In this document: positions 43,368 through 55,126 of the stretch, one piece after another
Position numbering within the stretch: the stretch's first letter is position 1
Layout: every line of letters begins with the position of its first letter
Program-made: the position numbers and the translations under genes
NCBI GenBank assembly: GCA_033182465.1
Contig: CP137318.1
Location: forward strand, 2,108,001 to 2,172,000
Length of the DNA: 64,000 bases
Reading direction: 5' to 3'
Source: Sanghuangporus weigelae
Taxonomy: Eukaryota; Basidiomycota; Agaricomycetes; Hymenochaetales; Hymenochaetaceae
Notes under the pieces: model-generated
What the model saw: only the letters and a program-made list of their open reading frames with translations
What the model was told of the DNA's origin: nothing
Database searches by the model: none

Positions 43368-44993
43368 TCAGAGCACTGGTCCCGTCATCCCATCTTCACT
43401 GAATCTTGGGCGCTTGTTCGCCGCTTGCGAGTTGATGCCAAGACCAATCCCGCGCGCCTCAAGCACCTCCATTGCCATTTTGGTGGCTCCCTCGCTCGTC
43501 TTCTTGGGTCGAACCCGCGTCCTTCGGAGCGCGCCAAAAGCCTGTGCCTTGATAACCGCGAGAGTGCTAGAGATAGGCGGGTGGCCGGACGGCGAAGGTG
43601 AGCGCGACGAATGCTCACCTCCGTTAGACTGGCTGGTGTTCCTTCGCCGCCGCGCACCGCGGGGGTCAACACCAGGAAAGCCGGCGTTCACACTGACTTT
43701 ACTGCCATCACCGACTGGCAGTACTGGTATCGGGCCACCAAGCATTGGTCGCTCGGGACCGGTAGCCGCACGGCGACGGTTTATTGCATAAGCGGAAACA
43801 TCTGCCGTTCCGCCGTGAAGAGTAATCTCAGGGGTAGGTGCAGTCATGCGGCGATGGTAGTCCGTGTCGTTACGCTCTTGGCCGTCGGTTGGAAAAACAA
43901 ATTGAAATTGAGAATTAACAGAAGAGGAAGAGGAACCATTGTGCGGGCTTGATATAGTCGGAGATATCGAACGGTCGTTGTTGTTCAGTAGGTAGGGAAC
44001 ATGTTCCATGCCTGGAACGGTGTTTTTATGTGTGTCCATTAGTGCCTGAGGGTACCGGGATCCGTACGTTGATTCAGCAGATGTGATGGTTGGAGAAGGA
44101 ATAAAAGCGGGCGAATGGCTCGATGAACCATTCTCTCCCGTAACAGTTTCGGTGCCCGACGGAGCGGCATGGGTGACGCCAGTGTGCCAGCCATTGTCTC
44201 GAACATGACCCGTCATGCCATTAAAAGCGTATTGATTCATCTTCGCCATTCCTATGGCGTTTGCAGAGGTACGACCGTTTGCATCCCCTTCATGGGTCAT
44301 AAACTGCATCGCAGGCGAGCGCTCTCCATATGCATTGGAAGAGGCATCATGGTAGGGGGTCTGATGTAAGGCGGCCACGGAGGTGTCTTGTGTATATTGT
44401 TGCACTCGCGGATCGAGGCCGTCGGCCGAAGGAGTAGAATAGGTGACGGGGTTGGGAAGCGGAGTGGTCACCGGCGTACCGAGTGAGCTGCTAGCTGCAC
44501 CCGGGTTTGTGGTAGGCGTAACGGCATTGAAAGACGGAGGCGGGGCAGGAAAGTCATCCAAATGGGGGTCGTCATTAGTCTTCCTGGAGTGCCATAGGGC
44601 CCTCAAATACTTGTCCCTCTCCCTGCATTCATGTCTGAGGGTTTCAAGCGCTGTCACTAGCCGTTGGTTTTCTTGACGCAGCTCAGAAGCTTCACCGCGA
44701 GCCTCCCGACATGAGTCCTGGAGTTGGACGACAACTGCTTCCAGACTGGTCACTGAAATAGTGCACGGACTCAATTATGGATACAGGGCACGGAACACAC
44801 GCGATAACGGCCTACCTGTCTCTTCAAGCGTCGCAATATAGTTCGCACGACGAGCACGGAAAGCGGCCTGGGCATCGGCATTCTTCTTCTTCCTAAGCGC
44901 GATCTCGGACATCTTGTCTACTTTGTCAGCTCCTGGGGCATTTGCAGGCGGCTTTGAAGGTGGAGATGGCTGAGTGTTGGGAGTCTTTGGCAT
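43368..44993 (-). CDS. bZIP transcription factor
   Basis: Two exons (44993-44816, 44752-43368) give 520 residues. The basic region NADAQAAFRARRANYIATLE (about 38-57) has the N-x-x-A-A-x-x-R core in the fungal NxxAQxxFR form. It runs straight into a leucine-zipper-like helix (VTSLEAVVVQLQD, LRQENQRLVTALETLRHE). The remaining ~400 residues are Ser/Thr/Pro/Asn-rich and look disordered, as in activation regions. The C-terminal stretch has basic patches (RGARRRRNTSQSN, RRTRVRPKK) that could serve nuclear import. The spacing and sequence recall the AP-1/Pap1-like group, but the target genes cannot be read from here. Confidence 0.85.
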
Positions 44994-45294
44994 AGGCGAT
45001 ACGGGGAAGGAATTGGAACTGGAAGAGCCACAGAACAGGAGAAAGGGCTATGTATAGGAATATAGGAAAATGGAGAAAAAGTGGGAAGAAAATGGGAGAA
45101 ATACAGACCGGGAATATGAAGAAGAGTCCGCGGTGGACCGCCCAGGACACTCACAGCCCGCGATGAGAAAGAGGAAAGCCTGCCACAAGGAGCGTGGAGG
45201 AAGAGAGCAGCCGCGAGAAGAGAAGAGGATGTGGTCGAAGAGAAAGAGACGAGAGCCGGGACCAGGACCAGTAGCAGAGCAGCAGCTTAATTCA

Positions 45295-45327
<33 letters not shown>

Positions 45328-45565
45328 CTTACTATTCCGGCCATCCAGCCCGTCTGCCGGGTCACACTCTCGTTATGGCTCTGTCACACTCACTTCGTGT
45401 AACCAGCCAATTAATATCTATTCTATCATCTCAAGATAGACTAGCATCCAGTTCTTCCATATTATTTTCCATCAGTACTTTCCCGCTTTTTCCCTTTTAC
45501 CCCTTTTCTATTCACTACCATCCACGGTCCGAGCCCCCGTATACCGCACAGTCTTTCTCCTCCTC
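44994..45565. promoter_or_regulatory. Promoter of bZIP gene and 3' region of APC4
   Basis: 572 bp. On the bZIP strand the part next to the gene is strongly pyrimidine-rich (45060-45270), common in fungal promoters. A self-complementary AAT/ATT triplet array lies at 45295-45328. Confidence 0.5.
45295..45328. repeat. Triplet microsatellite (AAT)n followed by (ATT)n
   Basis: About five AAT units turn into about six ATT units, so the array is a near-perfect inverted repeat able to fold into a hairpin. Confidence 0.9.
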
Positions 45566-48500
45566 TCACTCATCCTCCTCCGCTGCCTCCGTTTCCCCCT
45601 CCATATCCAGCATCTCCAATTCATTTCCGTTCCCATCCACAACACACGCTACTCGTCGTCCAACTCTCCCATTCACCGCCAGCGCTCCTTGTCCATCTCT
45701 TCTCATTGTCATTTCCTTCCGCCCATCAACCGTCAATTTCAATGCCCGCTGCTTTCGGATAGGCGCCGCCGGACATGATACCTAATACAGTCCAAGAGGA
45801 ACGAGGCCAGTCAGCGTGATCACGGCGTGGCCTAGAAAGAAGCTACAAGAAGAAGCATTCAAGAAGCTCACCTGCCCAGCCGACAATTTGGTTATCGCCT
45901 CTGCCACGATGTCCTCCTGCCAAACTCCGTTTCCGTATCTCTCCAATTCCACTTCGAGGTATTCCAGCCCACTATCATCAATTGTCCCAATCCGTTCTAC
46001 CCCTGTGGTCAATCGTCAGCAGCAGCAGGCTTCCCGCAAGCAAATAATGTGCTAGAAGTGAAGGAGAAAAAAGAGATAATGCGAAACTGTACCTTCTTCC
46101 GCGTAACTCTGATACACGATGACGAGGCTCTGTTCATCAAAGAAATCCATGTCGAAGATATGAAAATCTTCATCCTCAAGTTCGTCCCCTCCATCGCATC
46201 TCCCGCTCCGGGACTTGCATTCTAAAATTGCAAAAGCGACGCTATGCCTGTGATTCGAAGAATTATCGTGCCATTGTGAAGCACGAATTATGCAGACTAC
46301 GGATCAAACATATGTTAATAGGATAAATTGTATGCGCCGTTATGTACTGCCACTCACGAAGTTCTCGATACTGAGAAAGCTCGTGTTCCTCCTTCTGCAG
46401 CCGGATAGCTAGATGCTCCGTGAGCGTGCGGGTCTAAAAGGGAAAAGAGAACCTTCTTCAGTGGCTAAAGTCAATCATGCCACTAGAACCTGACCTTCTC
46501 TTCACAGACCGCCCGTGACCGAATTAGCTGCGATGTACTGGAGCGGGCCACGCGTGTATCTAGTACTCTGTCCACTTGTTGTATTTGTGCGGGCACGCCC
46601 CATGTTCGATTCACAAAAAAGGTCTTTGCAACTGCCTTTGCTGCTCGATCATATATCTTCTGGCACTTCTCCGCGAGCGCGTGCACCAATACATCTAGAT
46701 TTCGATCTAAATGCGACAGATCCTTCTTCCGTGTTATCTAAGAAAGCAAGAAGCCGGATTCAGTTTATTAATTGCATTTGAGAGCGTCTACCTTGCCGCA
46801 AGGGAAGAGAACAATGGACTACACACCGGAGGCCAGGTAAGATTCGCAGGGTCCGCAGCGAACTCCCGGGCTCGATCAATAGAGGAACGAAGATCCATCG
46901 TGGAGGAGGCTGGGGCGATAGAATCTAGCGAGAACTGGGGTGCAGGTCCTACGAACCATTTGTCGATGGAGCTGACCACAAGACCTGACATCAGATATTC
47001 GTTCACTTCCATAATATCGTGTCGTGGAATTGGAGTTGCATCAGTTGCATTCAGTCGATTTGTCTCTATTCAATTCTGAGTTACCGTTAAGAATTTGCAT
47101 ACGAAGGAAAAAAAACCAACCGTAACGCAGAAAACCCTGGAACTCTGCAAACCGGTTCAACTCTTGCCGGGCCGTTGCAGCTAACCATGCGGCAAGTACG
47201 ATTGTTCGTCCAGCCAAAGCGAGGCATTCATCAACTTCTTCGGTGGAAAATTCATATTTTCCGTACAGGTCAGGCCTATAGTTTCATCAACCACCTTAGC
47301 ATCCAAAAGTAATTTTCACACAGGCAGTAAAAGGCATGCTCACAGGAGTGACCAGCCTCGCGCCTCCTCGAGCAGAAGGTGTAGCCGCTGGCATGCAGGT
47401 GCAACTCGGGTCTCGGAGTAATCGCGAAGTTCGAGAAGAGCCTCGCCTACGCTAGTCTCCCATTTTTGAAAGCCCTTGACAACAAAATGAGACCTGATAC
47501 CCGACAGATATCGTTCCGAAGGCTCACTCTTTCGCTAGTTAATTCTCCCGTCTGATTATAATCTGACAGCGCGGGGGAAGACTTCCCTGTTGCGAGCAAT
47601 ACCGTAAGGTCAAAAATCGCATCCGTTCTCTCTTGAGTGGACAAATTGAGTCACACGTAGTGTTCTCCCAGCGACACAATGACGTACGATCAAAGCGAGC
47701 CTGCCGTTCCTGCAGACCCCGAATATAGTTTGCGTTGAAATCGCGCGCTCCAGCATGTCCATCACCACCGAACCAAGCTCTTTTCATTTCTTTTACCACA
47801 CGTACGGTATACCAGGCGAGTTCTCTCGCAGCCGAGCAGTTCTCTGCTATAAGCCTCGTTGATTTCGCGTTGAGTAGAGGGACCTGGATAACCAACGGGA
47901 AGACGTTGTTTAGTACAGGGGTACGTGTGTCTTGGGGTCTAAACTCGGCATGGACGAGAAGCGTATCCGCCTCATTGTCCTTCATTATTGTCTTCGCCTC
48001 GCAGCCAGATCCCAAGCTAATGGCGCCAAGGGGATACGAGCCGTCCAGGAAGCAGTAGATTTGGCCTGAACTGTCTGCTGCAACCAGCAGGCTGTCGACG
48101 TTGGTAGAGTCTTTTTCATCCAGTTCATCACCGGGTCTGTTGTCGTTCTCGCGCGGGGAAACACTTATTCCAGCAGCAAGAGGGTCAGAAGGGAGAGTAG
48201 GCCATGAGGAAATGACATCGGGGAGAGCGGAGGTCTTAGCACCTCGCCGGGCCTGGCCAGCTTGAAACGCGAATAGGTCTGAAGCACTAGCGATCGGCAA
48301 AAACTTATGAGCTAGATTTCCGAGTCTAGGACCGCTGCACATACTTCAAAGGGACAGTATCGTCCTGGAGAGGGAAAAGCAGGGGCTGCGTTCTAATGAT
48401 CGATAGCGCAGAGCCTGGCTGAGAGTAAATTGAACATCATGTAACTTACAGGAATATCAAAGCACATACCACAACATTTCCGCGTTTAAACATGTCAGGC

Positions 48501-48999
48501 AATTGCTTGTTATCGCTCTTTCTCTCCTTTTTGAACCACCATACACCTGTAATACGAGATGGAGAGCCCGAGGGATGTTGCATTGATAGGGAGAACTCTT
48601 CCCGTCCATTTTGCAAAGAGTGCAAAGAGAGTCGCGGAGGATAATGCGCGACCACAATAACCTGACCTGATTTCAAGTACGAGAACTCGTGTTAGGACCT
48701 AGTTGGTGCAAACACGACACGTAAACAAAGACGGAATGCCCACCATCAGGACTCCAATTGACTGCTGTGACTTCGTCCGGATTCCCTTTGCTCAAATCCA
48801 CCTCCCATTTTTTTGCGCCTTGCATCTTCCACAAACTCATTTTGTCGCCCGAGCCTACTCTCGATATAAGAACTACAAGATCTTTATCCGGACAGCACGC
48901 CGTGAGGAATAGACGGGATTTGGCTTGCAATCGGACGGTCGCGAGAGACGAGATCGTGGTTCCATCCATCTCCGTCGATTGCTCCATTGAGCTCTCCAT
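45566..48999 (-). CDS. APC4: Anaphase-promoting complex subunit 4
   Basis: Thirteen exons (48999-48744, 48666-48470, 48418-48345, 48286-47688, 47631-47528, 47474-47344, 47275-47121, 47065-46827, 46737-46495, 46433-46358, 46221-46093, 46002-45872, 45781-45566) stay in frame for 849 residues. The N-terminus has the Apc4 WD40-like blade pattern (MSLWKMQGAKKWEVDL, VTAVNWSPDGQVIVVAHYPP). The middle is the long helical Apc4 domain (FQKWETSVGEALLELRDYSE, ACQRLHLLLEEARGW). The end has the conserved GRVGRRVACVVDGNGNELE followed by an acidic tail. Apc4 is a scaffold linking the catalytic and TPR parts of the APC/C ubiquitin ligase. Exons 10-12, with larger introns (90-136 bp), are the least certain. 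Confidence 0.88.
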
Positions 49000-49473
49000 C
49001 TCAGTCTGACTGTGTTGCGCGCAGCGGCTGGTAGGGATGGATAGTGCCTAGTCAATGCGCGACAAGCTTATGGCGCGTCTCTGTGTACTTGTGTTTGACG
49101 TGTGTCTTCCCACTATGCGTGACTCGCAGAAGAGAACAATTCAAGTTATGCACAATATCGGTCTTCTGAGATCGCCGACCAAGCAGACTGCTTCTCGCAG
49201 ATAGGTCCCCGAATCAAGAAATGCAAAGATCAACAGCTTATTGACTATGCTTTTGCGCCCATCGGGAATAGATGACGGTAAAGATGGTGGAAGTTAGAGG
49301 TGGTTATTACTGTGTCACGCGTGATATGACGCGTCTGTCACATCGACGCGATCCGCGTTCATATCAGTTCATTTGTGGCCGTTGTACAAATATATCCAAC
49401 CGAAACACGTAGACCCCGTTGCATTATGGCTATGACTAGATAACTGGTAATTCAATGCAATTGAAAGACGGAA
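49000..49473. promoter_or_regulatory. APC4 promoter with paired ACGCGT sites; DRS1 3' region
   Basis: 474 bp. Two ACGCGT words at 49317-49322 and 49329-49334 match the MluI cell-cycle box bound by fungal MBF. They lie about 320 bp upstream of the APC4 start. Confidence 0.45.
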
Positions 49474-52263
49474 CTATCGCTTTCCCTTCACTTTCGCCTT
49501 GTTCTTTGATCCCTTTCTGCCAATCGCCCCGATCCTATCGGCTTTGTTGGATCTAATACCTTCGCTCACATGGCTCTTTCTCTTCTCCCCCATCTCACGC
49601 TCAAACACTCCCTGTTTTCCGGTAACTCTCTCCACTTTTCGCTTCTTCTTTTCCGAGCTCTTCGCCTTGCCCGGCTTTTGCTTTCGAGATTCATCCAATC
49701 TTCGTGGGACGCGAAGACTTTTTCGCGTTGCGTACAGCCGCGCGAACAGCAGCTGTCTCGCCCTCATCTTCCTGGAGTGCGAGTTTTCTTCGTTTTGCTC
49801 GGCGCGACAGACCGGCAAATTTATCCCGCTTAGGACCCTGGGCGGGGAACAATATTCAGCGTCAGTTTTTCCCTACATTCCTGTTTCAATTGAGAAGAAG
49901 GCACCTTCGTATCCACAGCTTCCTTGACCTTTTCCTTCGAGGGAACTGCAACTCCCGAAGCTAATTCATATTGCTCCTTGCTGGTTTCTAAGATACATTG
50001 GCGGATCAATCATTAAATATAATCCATCCAGATAAAGCGAACCTCGCGCATACCTTTCGCAGCGAGCTTCTCCTTTTCGCTCTGGAACCACGTCCGCGCT
50101 GGTCTTGAAAATATCTCTTTCTCATGCTCAATCAGGTTCTCTCCCTTCTTGAGATCTCTCTCCGCGTGTCGCATTGCCTTCTCTTCCTTCTCTTCCTTCA
50201 ACACCTCGGTAATCTCATCCCTTATATCAACGAGTCGTTTCGACCACAATGCCAATTGTTCAGCGGGTATTGTACGGTGTCGAACTTTATCCGCGTCAGA
50301 AGCGTGCTTGATCGCTGCTTTGAGAATCTTTCGGTCTGCTTCTCCGACCAAGGTCACCGAGCTACGAAAATTGTCAGATAACTTGACTCATTCAGTTACC
50401 GAGAAAAGCCGAGCTCACCGTCCTTTCTTTCCCGCCCGGGCCGTTCGACCAACGCGATGGAGATATTGCGCTAACTGACCCGGCATATCATAATTGACGA
50501 CCGTCTCTATACCTTTGATATCCAGACCGCGAGATGCGAGATCAGTCGCCATAAGATAGTCAACCGACCCATCGCGGAAAAGTTGAAGAGCTCGTAAGCG
50601 CTACATAAACCAATCAGTCGGCAGACAATTATAGGATAGTCTTGTGAACCCGCCTGTTCCTGGCTGAGGTCGCCGTGCAGCTCTTCGGCCTTCATCCCTA
50701 GGATTCCAAAGACAACGCGCATCTGATGTGCCAACTTCTTGCTCCTGAAGAACGCAAGCACTCCTTGCCTGAATGTACGCTTGCACAAAGCAACGAGCAG
50801 CGCGGGGCGCTCAGACTCCTTTCCTGAGCGTACACGCACAAACTCCTGTATAAGCCCGCGGGCAGTACTACGTTTCGGGTCTACGAATAATTTCACGGGT
50901 CTGTTGAGTGACATCCGTACGAGCTCATCTACATCGTCCGTCATAGTTGCGGAGAATAGCATAGTTTGTCGTGAGGTTGGACAAGCTTGTATAATTTCCT
51001 TCAGTTCATCTGCAAAGCCTTCTGAGAGCATTCTGTCCGCTTCATCAAGTATAAGCACGTCGAGGGTTTCCAGACCAAATGACAGGGAGTTCCGTAGATG
51101 ATCGATGAGCCTTCCGGGAGTTGCGACAAGTATATCAGGACGCGTTCGAAGCTCTGCCTCTTGTGCTTTGAGTGAAAGACCACCTGAGAATCCGAGTTAG
51201 ACGTTCTCCGTTTGTTAACTCGAAATGCTGAGAAACATACCAACAATCAGTGAAATTCGGACGTCCATATACGCAGCAAGTTTCCTCGCTACATCAGTAC
51301 ACTGGACGCCAAGTTCACGCGTCGGCACAAGCACAACACATCGTATTGCCGCCTTGTTCTTTCCGCGTTCACGGTACATAAGCCTTTCGAGGACCGGTAT
51401 CATAAAGGCGGCCGTTTTACCAGACCCAGTCACCGCATTCCCGACCACATCCTTTCCGAGGAGTGCAACAGGAATCGTAGCGGTTTGGATAGGCGTAGTT
51501 GTAGTGAATCCAAGGGTGGTGAGTGCTTTCAGGAGGGGTCGAGAAAGGGACATCGTAGTGAAGGTCGTGTGGGTAGTTTTATCCGAAGTCGAAGGATCAT
51601 CTGGCGAGGCGAAAAATGCTGCCTTGCGTTCTTTCTCTGCCTGAGTCTCTTCCTCGCTGTCGGACTCTGAGCTCTCATCCTCACTTTGATCATCACCTGT
51701 TCCCCCTTCCAAGACTTCATCACTTTCTTCCCCCTCTTCATCTGTCGTTGCCAACGGATCTTCGCTTTCTTCTGCCTCGTCATCCATTAGGCCTTTATCC
51801 GCTTCACTTCCGGACAGGTCCTCTTCAGACCAAATATCTTCATCCTCGTCATCTTCTTCTTCTCCGTCGGTTTCTTCAACGTCCGCGTCTCGTTTACGTT
51901 TCTTTGCAGCATTTGAGAGTTTCCTCCTTGCAATTATGTCTTCAACAGAAACAGGTTCCTGGTTTGATCGGGCTTCGAGTCAGTAAACAAAAGTAGTAGT
52001 GAGGTATCTACACTCACCCGCTTAGAACCCTTCACCAGATCTCCTAACCCATCATCTCCATTGAGCACCTCGTCGTACACATCTCCGGTCAAGTCAAAGG
52101 CGAACTCTGGGTTTAGTGTATCTTTCTCGTCTGGTACACCATCGTCCACGACTGTCTTGTTCGATTCCTTCGCTTTACTCTTTGCTTTAGTAGGTTTTTG
52201 CGGTTCCCTCGTGACTTCCTCAGCATCAGAGTCAATTGTCATAATAAGGTCGTCCAGAGCCAT
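49474..52263 (-). CDS. DRS1: DEAD-box RNA helicase Drs1/DDX27, ribosome biogenesis
   Basis: Eight exons (52263-52018, 51958-51241, 51183-50650, 50590-50419, 50361-50054, 49987-49905, 49837-49736, 49680-49474) give 789 residues. A long acidic head ([20 protein letters not shown]) precedes the helicase core: Q motif, [11 protein letters not shown] (I), PTREL (Ia), LILDEADRM (II), LFSAT (III), [10 protein letters not shown] (V) and [10 protein letters not shown] (VI). A basic Lys-rich tail ([15 protein letters not shown]) follows. Drs1 helps assemble the 60S subunit in the nucleolus. The last intron is doubtful: the exon before it would also read [10 protein letters not shown], a stretch resembling the family, before meeting a stop. 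Confidence 0.9.
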
Positions 52264-52719
52264 GGTGCCAGATGAAGCTAGGTGGAACGTCTGAACTGAC
52301 TGGACAACTTCAAGTCCATGTTCCTACTTCGATGTTTTTTACAAACAAAAAATTAGGCAGCTGATGATCGACGTCCCAAAAACAGTAAGAGGAGTGAGAA
52401 ATTCCCAAGTACCGATCTCGAATAAAACACAAGTGCATGGCGAAAGTCTGTGGCGAGACACCTATGCGAGCTGGGCTACGCAGAATTTTACTACAAGTAT
52501 TAAATGATAGCGAAGCAATGTAATATGGTGGTAATGGTGGTGGTGATTTGTCCTACGGACAGATGCAGAGGGGTGAAAGTCTATAGTCCAGCCAGGTCCA
52601 TGATGTCGTGAAGGATAGTACGCGCATAAATAAAACAAACATGTCCAGTAGCAACGATCTCTGTCCCATGCCGCCTCACGCGTATGATACACGCGAAGAA
52701 CGACGAACGTCCCGATCGA
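52264..52719. other. Intergenic between DRS1 promoter and Ser-rich gene
   Basis: 456 bp. Contains the DRS1 promoter and the 3' region of the next minus-strand gene. A TGG/TGA-rich short run lies near 52527-52550. Nothing else recognised. Confidence 0.4.
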
Positions 52720-53282
52720 TCACGTCCACACCAGGCATACACCGCCAATGATACCCGCCGCGATGGAAACAAATGTCGTTGCACTGAGGTCGAGAGCTGC
52801 TGAGATGAAACCATCGTCTGGACCGTAAATACCAGAATTGCTGGAAGCTCCCGGACTAGGTGCGCCGCCTGGTCCGGTACCTCCACCATCAGCGCTCTGA
52901 GTGGCGGTTGGCAGTGGTGATCTCGACGAAGATGATGATGTAGAGTTCGTTGTGCTATTCGATGAGCTCGTGCTGTTTCCCGAGCCAGTCGAGTTCGAGC
53001 TTGAATTAGAGTTGGTGGGCGTAGAGTCGGCCGCCGAGCCTGTCAAGGTGACGAGGCTTGTAATAATCTGAGTCTGCGTCTGGCGGTTGCTGTCGAGCCC
53101 GACTGAAGTCGAAAGTATCGTTGATACCTGGGCATTATTGTTACCGCCGCCAGATTGATCCTGTATGTTAAACGACGATGAGAAGAGCCAAATTGAGAAT
53201 CTTTGAAGACGCGACGACATACCTGGGCGAGGGTTAAGAGAGGAAGAGCGAGAAGAGCGAGTAGAGGGGTCAAAGGACGCAT
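52720..53282 (-). CDS. Ser/Asn-rich, probably GPI-anchored surface protein
   Basis: Two exons (53282-53223, 53160-52720) give 166 residues. The first exon is a clean signal peptide (MRPLTPLLALLALPLLTLAQ). The mature part is Gly/Asn then Ser/Thr/Asn-rich with many N-glycosylation sequons (NSSSNSTGSGNSTSSSNST). It ends with a hydrophobic stretch (ATTFVSIAAGIIGGVCLVW), as in GPI-attachment signals. A longer open frame upstream to 53655 exists but reads through the intron and promoter, so I rejected it. Likely a structural or adhesive wall protein. Confidence 0.72.
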
Positions 53283-53653
53283 AGGCGGTCAAGCTATTGC
53301 GAACGAAGGGATCAGAAAAGGAGAGGAAGGAGGAGCGGCGATGGTCGCTGGCAATGGGAAAGTGACTGAACTGACAGACGTGTGTGTTCAAGCATGACAA
53401 ATAATTATCTGACATAATGAAAGAGTATGTAATGAAGTGAAGCGGAGCAATGCGGGAGAGATAAAGTTTTGTGAGTGCGTGACGTCGGAAAAGAAAGGAA
53501 CCCCGCCATGCAAGTGCCTGCAAGTGCCCCGCACCTTGGCGATATCGGCTGTCCAATACCAGTCCGTATAAAGTGTAGCCAGTCATCTGCTCTGCTCTGC
53601 TCTTCTCACTTACCTTCCCCCGCATACTGGGAGGAGTCTCGTAGCTCAACACC
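53283..53653. promoter_or_regulatory. Divergent promoter (Ser-rich protein / unknown protein)
   Basis: 371 bp between divergent starts. TGACGTC at 53480-53486 is a perfect CRE-type half-plus site of the kind bound by bZIP factors; its use is not shown. Confidence 0.4.
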
Positions 53654-55126
53654 ATGGACGCTCCTGCTCTCCTCCTGCCTCACGTGGTCTCTCTCCTCCT
53701 TTCCTACCTATCAAGGCTCGACGATCCGCTTCCTCCACTTCTCATTTCAACTCCTCTTCGCCAGCGCCATCATTTCCTCGGTCTTGGTCATGTTCTTGAG
53801 TCCACTCAGGATGCTGCTGCCTACCTCTCTTGGCCTTCATCCCCAGGCTCAGAAGATGACACGCTCCGCGTGGTAGACCTGCTTCGCTCTCTGCCTTCTC
53901 CGGAAAACTTCGATCCTCTTCTCGCATATCCTACAAAATACTCTTTTGATGGAGAAGCCGTCTATGCGCATGCGCAAGTCCCTCTGGATGGGTTTCTCAG
54001 TGACAGTCCAATTGGCCTGAGACTCGTCTTCCGCTGGGAGGCAAAAAATGGTGGGGGTGCCATAGAGAGCCATCAAGGCATCGGGACGAATACTGACAAC
54101 TGGAAATACCACGACGCAAAACCGATGCCATTTCCTCCGAACTCACATGACTCGCCTCAAGAAGCATTGCATCCGTATGCAGAAGACTCAACCCCTACAC
54201 AGAGTCATCCTCCGTCTGGTGATCAATTACCAATGAGTTTCAGGTCACAGCTTCACATTGGACAAAACACCGACTCTGATGATGATGCCTATTGGGACTC
54301 TTATGGCCGATCAAGCTCCGACGATGAGGATGAGGGTATATACAACCCCCACCGAAGCACGGCAAGCAAAGCGGACGATGATGACGAAAAAGCCGAGGAG
54401 GCTTATTGGGCTCAGTATGCCTCCGTGCACGGTAAGCGTGATCCATATGCACGAGTTGGTTGCAGGCATATTAATATACGTCTTCGTACAGGTACCGCCG
54501 ACTCGACACGTCATTCTCCGTTGCCACAAAAACGCAAACTTCATGATCCGTCCCAACCAATTGCAGTCCGACCTTCTTTCGATTACTCTTCGGACCTCGA
54601 CAGATACGGGAGCCAAGAGTTTCTGTCTTCGGATGAACGTCTATCAATTAACTCAGAACCATACGACACCGAACGCGTCGACTACCTGCACCACCTCACT
54701 ACCTTCAGAGGCCGAGAAACTTCACCCGATGGCGTTCCCTGCCCTGAAGCCCTTTCTCGTCGCCTGCACAACCTCAGTCCTCTCGTTAGCCTCGCTCCGT
54801 CACCTGCTCCTCCAGAAGTGGATGCAGACGCGCCAGGTCTTGAAAATGCGGAGTCCCCCGATGTTGTATCGCCGGACACTAGCGACACGCAGACGCTGAC
54901 ACCTCCCGGAGACACACAGACGAGCGCAATTCCTGAGCTGTCGTTATCCGCCTCCACGTCCCCCCTTGTCGACAAGGGTCGGGACGGAGTCGTTCACTCC
55001 GGCGTGCACGAAGCCGTCAGAGGCGTTTACAGGCTATGGGCCGCTTCTCGCGGAGTACAACCCGACACGACTGTCGACAAAGATGAATTCCTCGATCTGG
55101 TTCGCGATGCGCTCCGATTTGCGTAA
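53654..55126 (+). CDS. Acidic, mostly disordered protein, unknown
   Basis: The frame is 490 codons unspliced. A 60 bp GT-AG interval at 54432-54491 has no stop and keeps frame, so a 470-residue spliced form is more likely. The N-terminal third looks folded and helical (LPHVVSLLLSYLSRLDDPLP, YLSWPSSPGSEDDTLRVVDL). The middle is Asp/Glu/Ser-rich with DDDAYWDSYG and EEAYWAQY repeats of a D/E-x-YW motif. The C-terminus is helical again (VHEAVRGVYRLWAASRG, DKDEFLDLVRDALRF). I do not recognise the family. Confidence 0.7.
   Translation: MDAPALLLPHVVSLLLSYLSRLDDPLPPLLISTPLRQRHHFLGLGHVLESTQDAAAYLSWPSSPGSEDDTLRVVDLLRSLPSPENFDPLLAYPTKYSFDGEAVYAHAQVPLDGFLSDSPIGLRLVFRWEAKNGGGAIESHQGIGTNTDNWKYHDAKPMPFPPNSHDSPQEALHPYAEDSTPTQSHPPSGDQLPMSFRSQLHIGQNTDSDDDAYWDSYGRSSSDDEDEGIYNPHRSTASKADDDDEKAEEAYWAQYASVHGKRDPYARVGCRHINIRLRTGTADSTRHSPLPQKRKLHDPSQPIAVRPSFDYSSDLDRYGSQEFLSSDERLSINSEPYDTERVDYLHHLTTFRGRETSPDGVPCPEALSRRLHNLSPLVSLAPSPAPPEVDADAPGLENAESPDVVSPDTSDTQTLTPPGDTQTSAIPELSLSASTSPLVDKGRDGVVHSGVHEAVRGVYRLWAASRGVQPDTTVDKDEFLDLVRDALRFA

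Noticed and set aside
47539-48342. 267-codon frame starting MCSGPRLGNLAHK as a separate gene
   Set aside because: Its body is exon 4 of APC4; the first residues are intron sequence.
52720-53655. A 311-codon frame for the Ser-rich surface protein
   Set aside because: It needs reading through a clean 62 bp intron and the divergent promoter; the 53282 start gives an ideal signal peptide.
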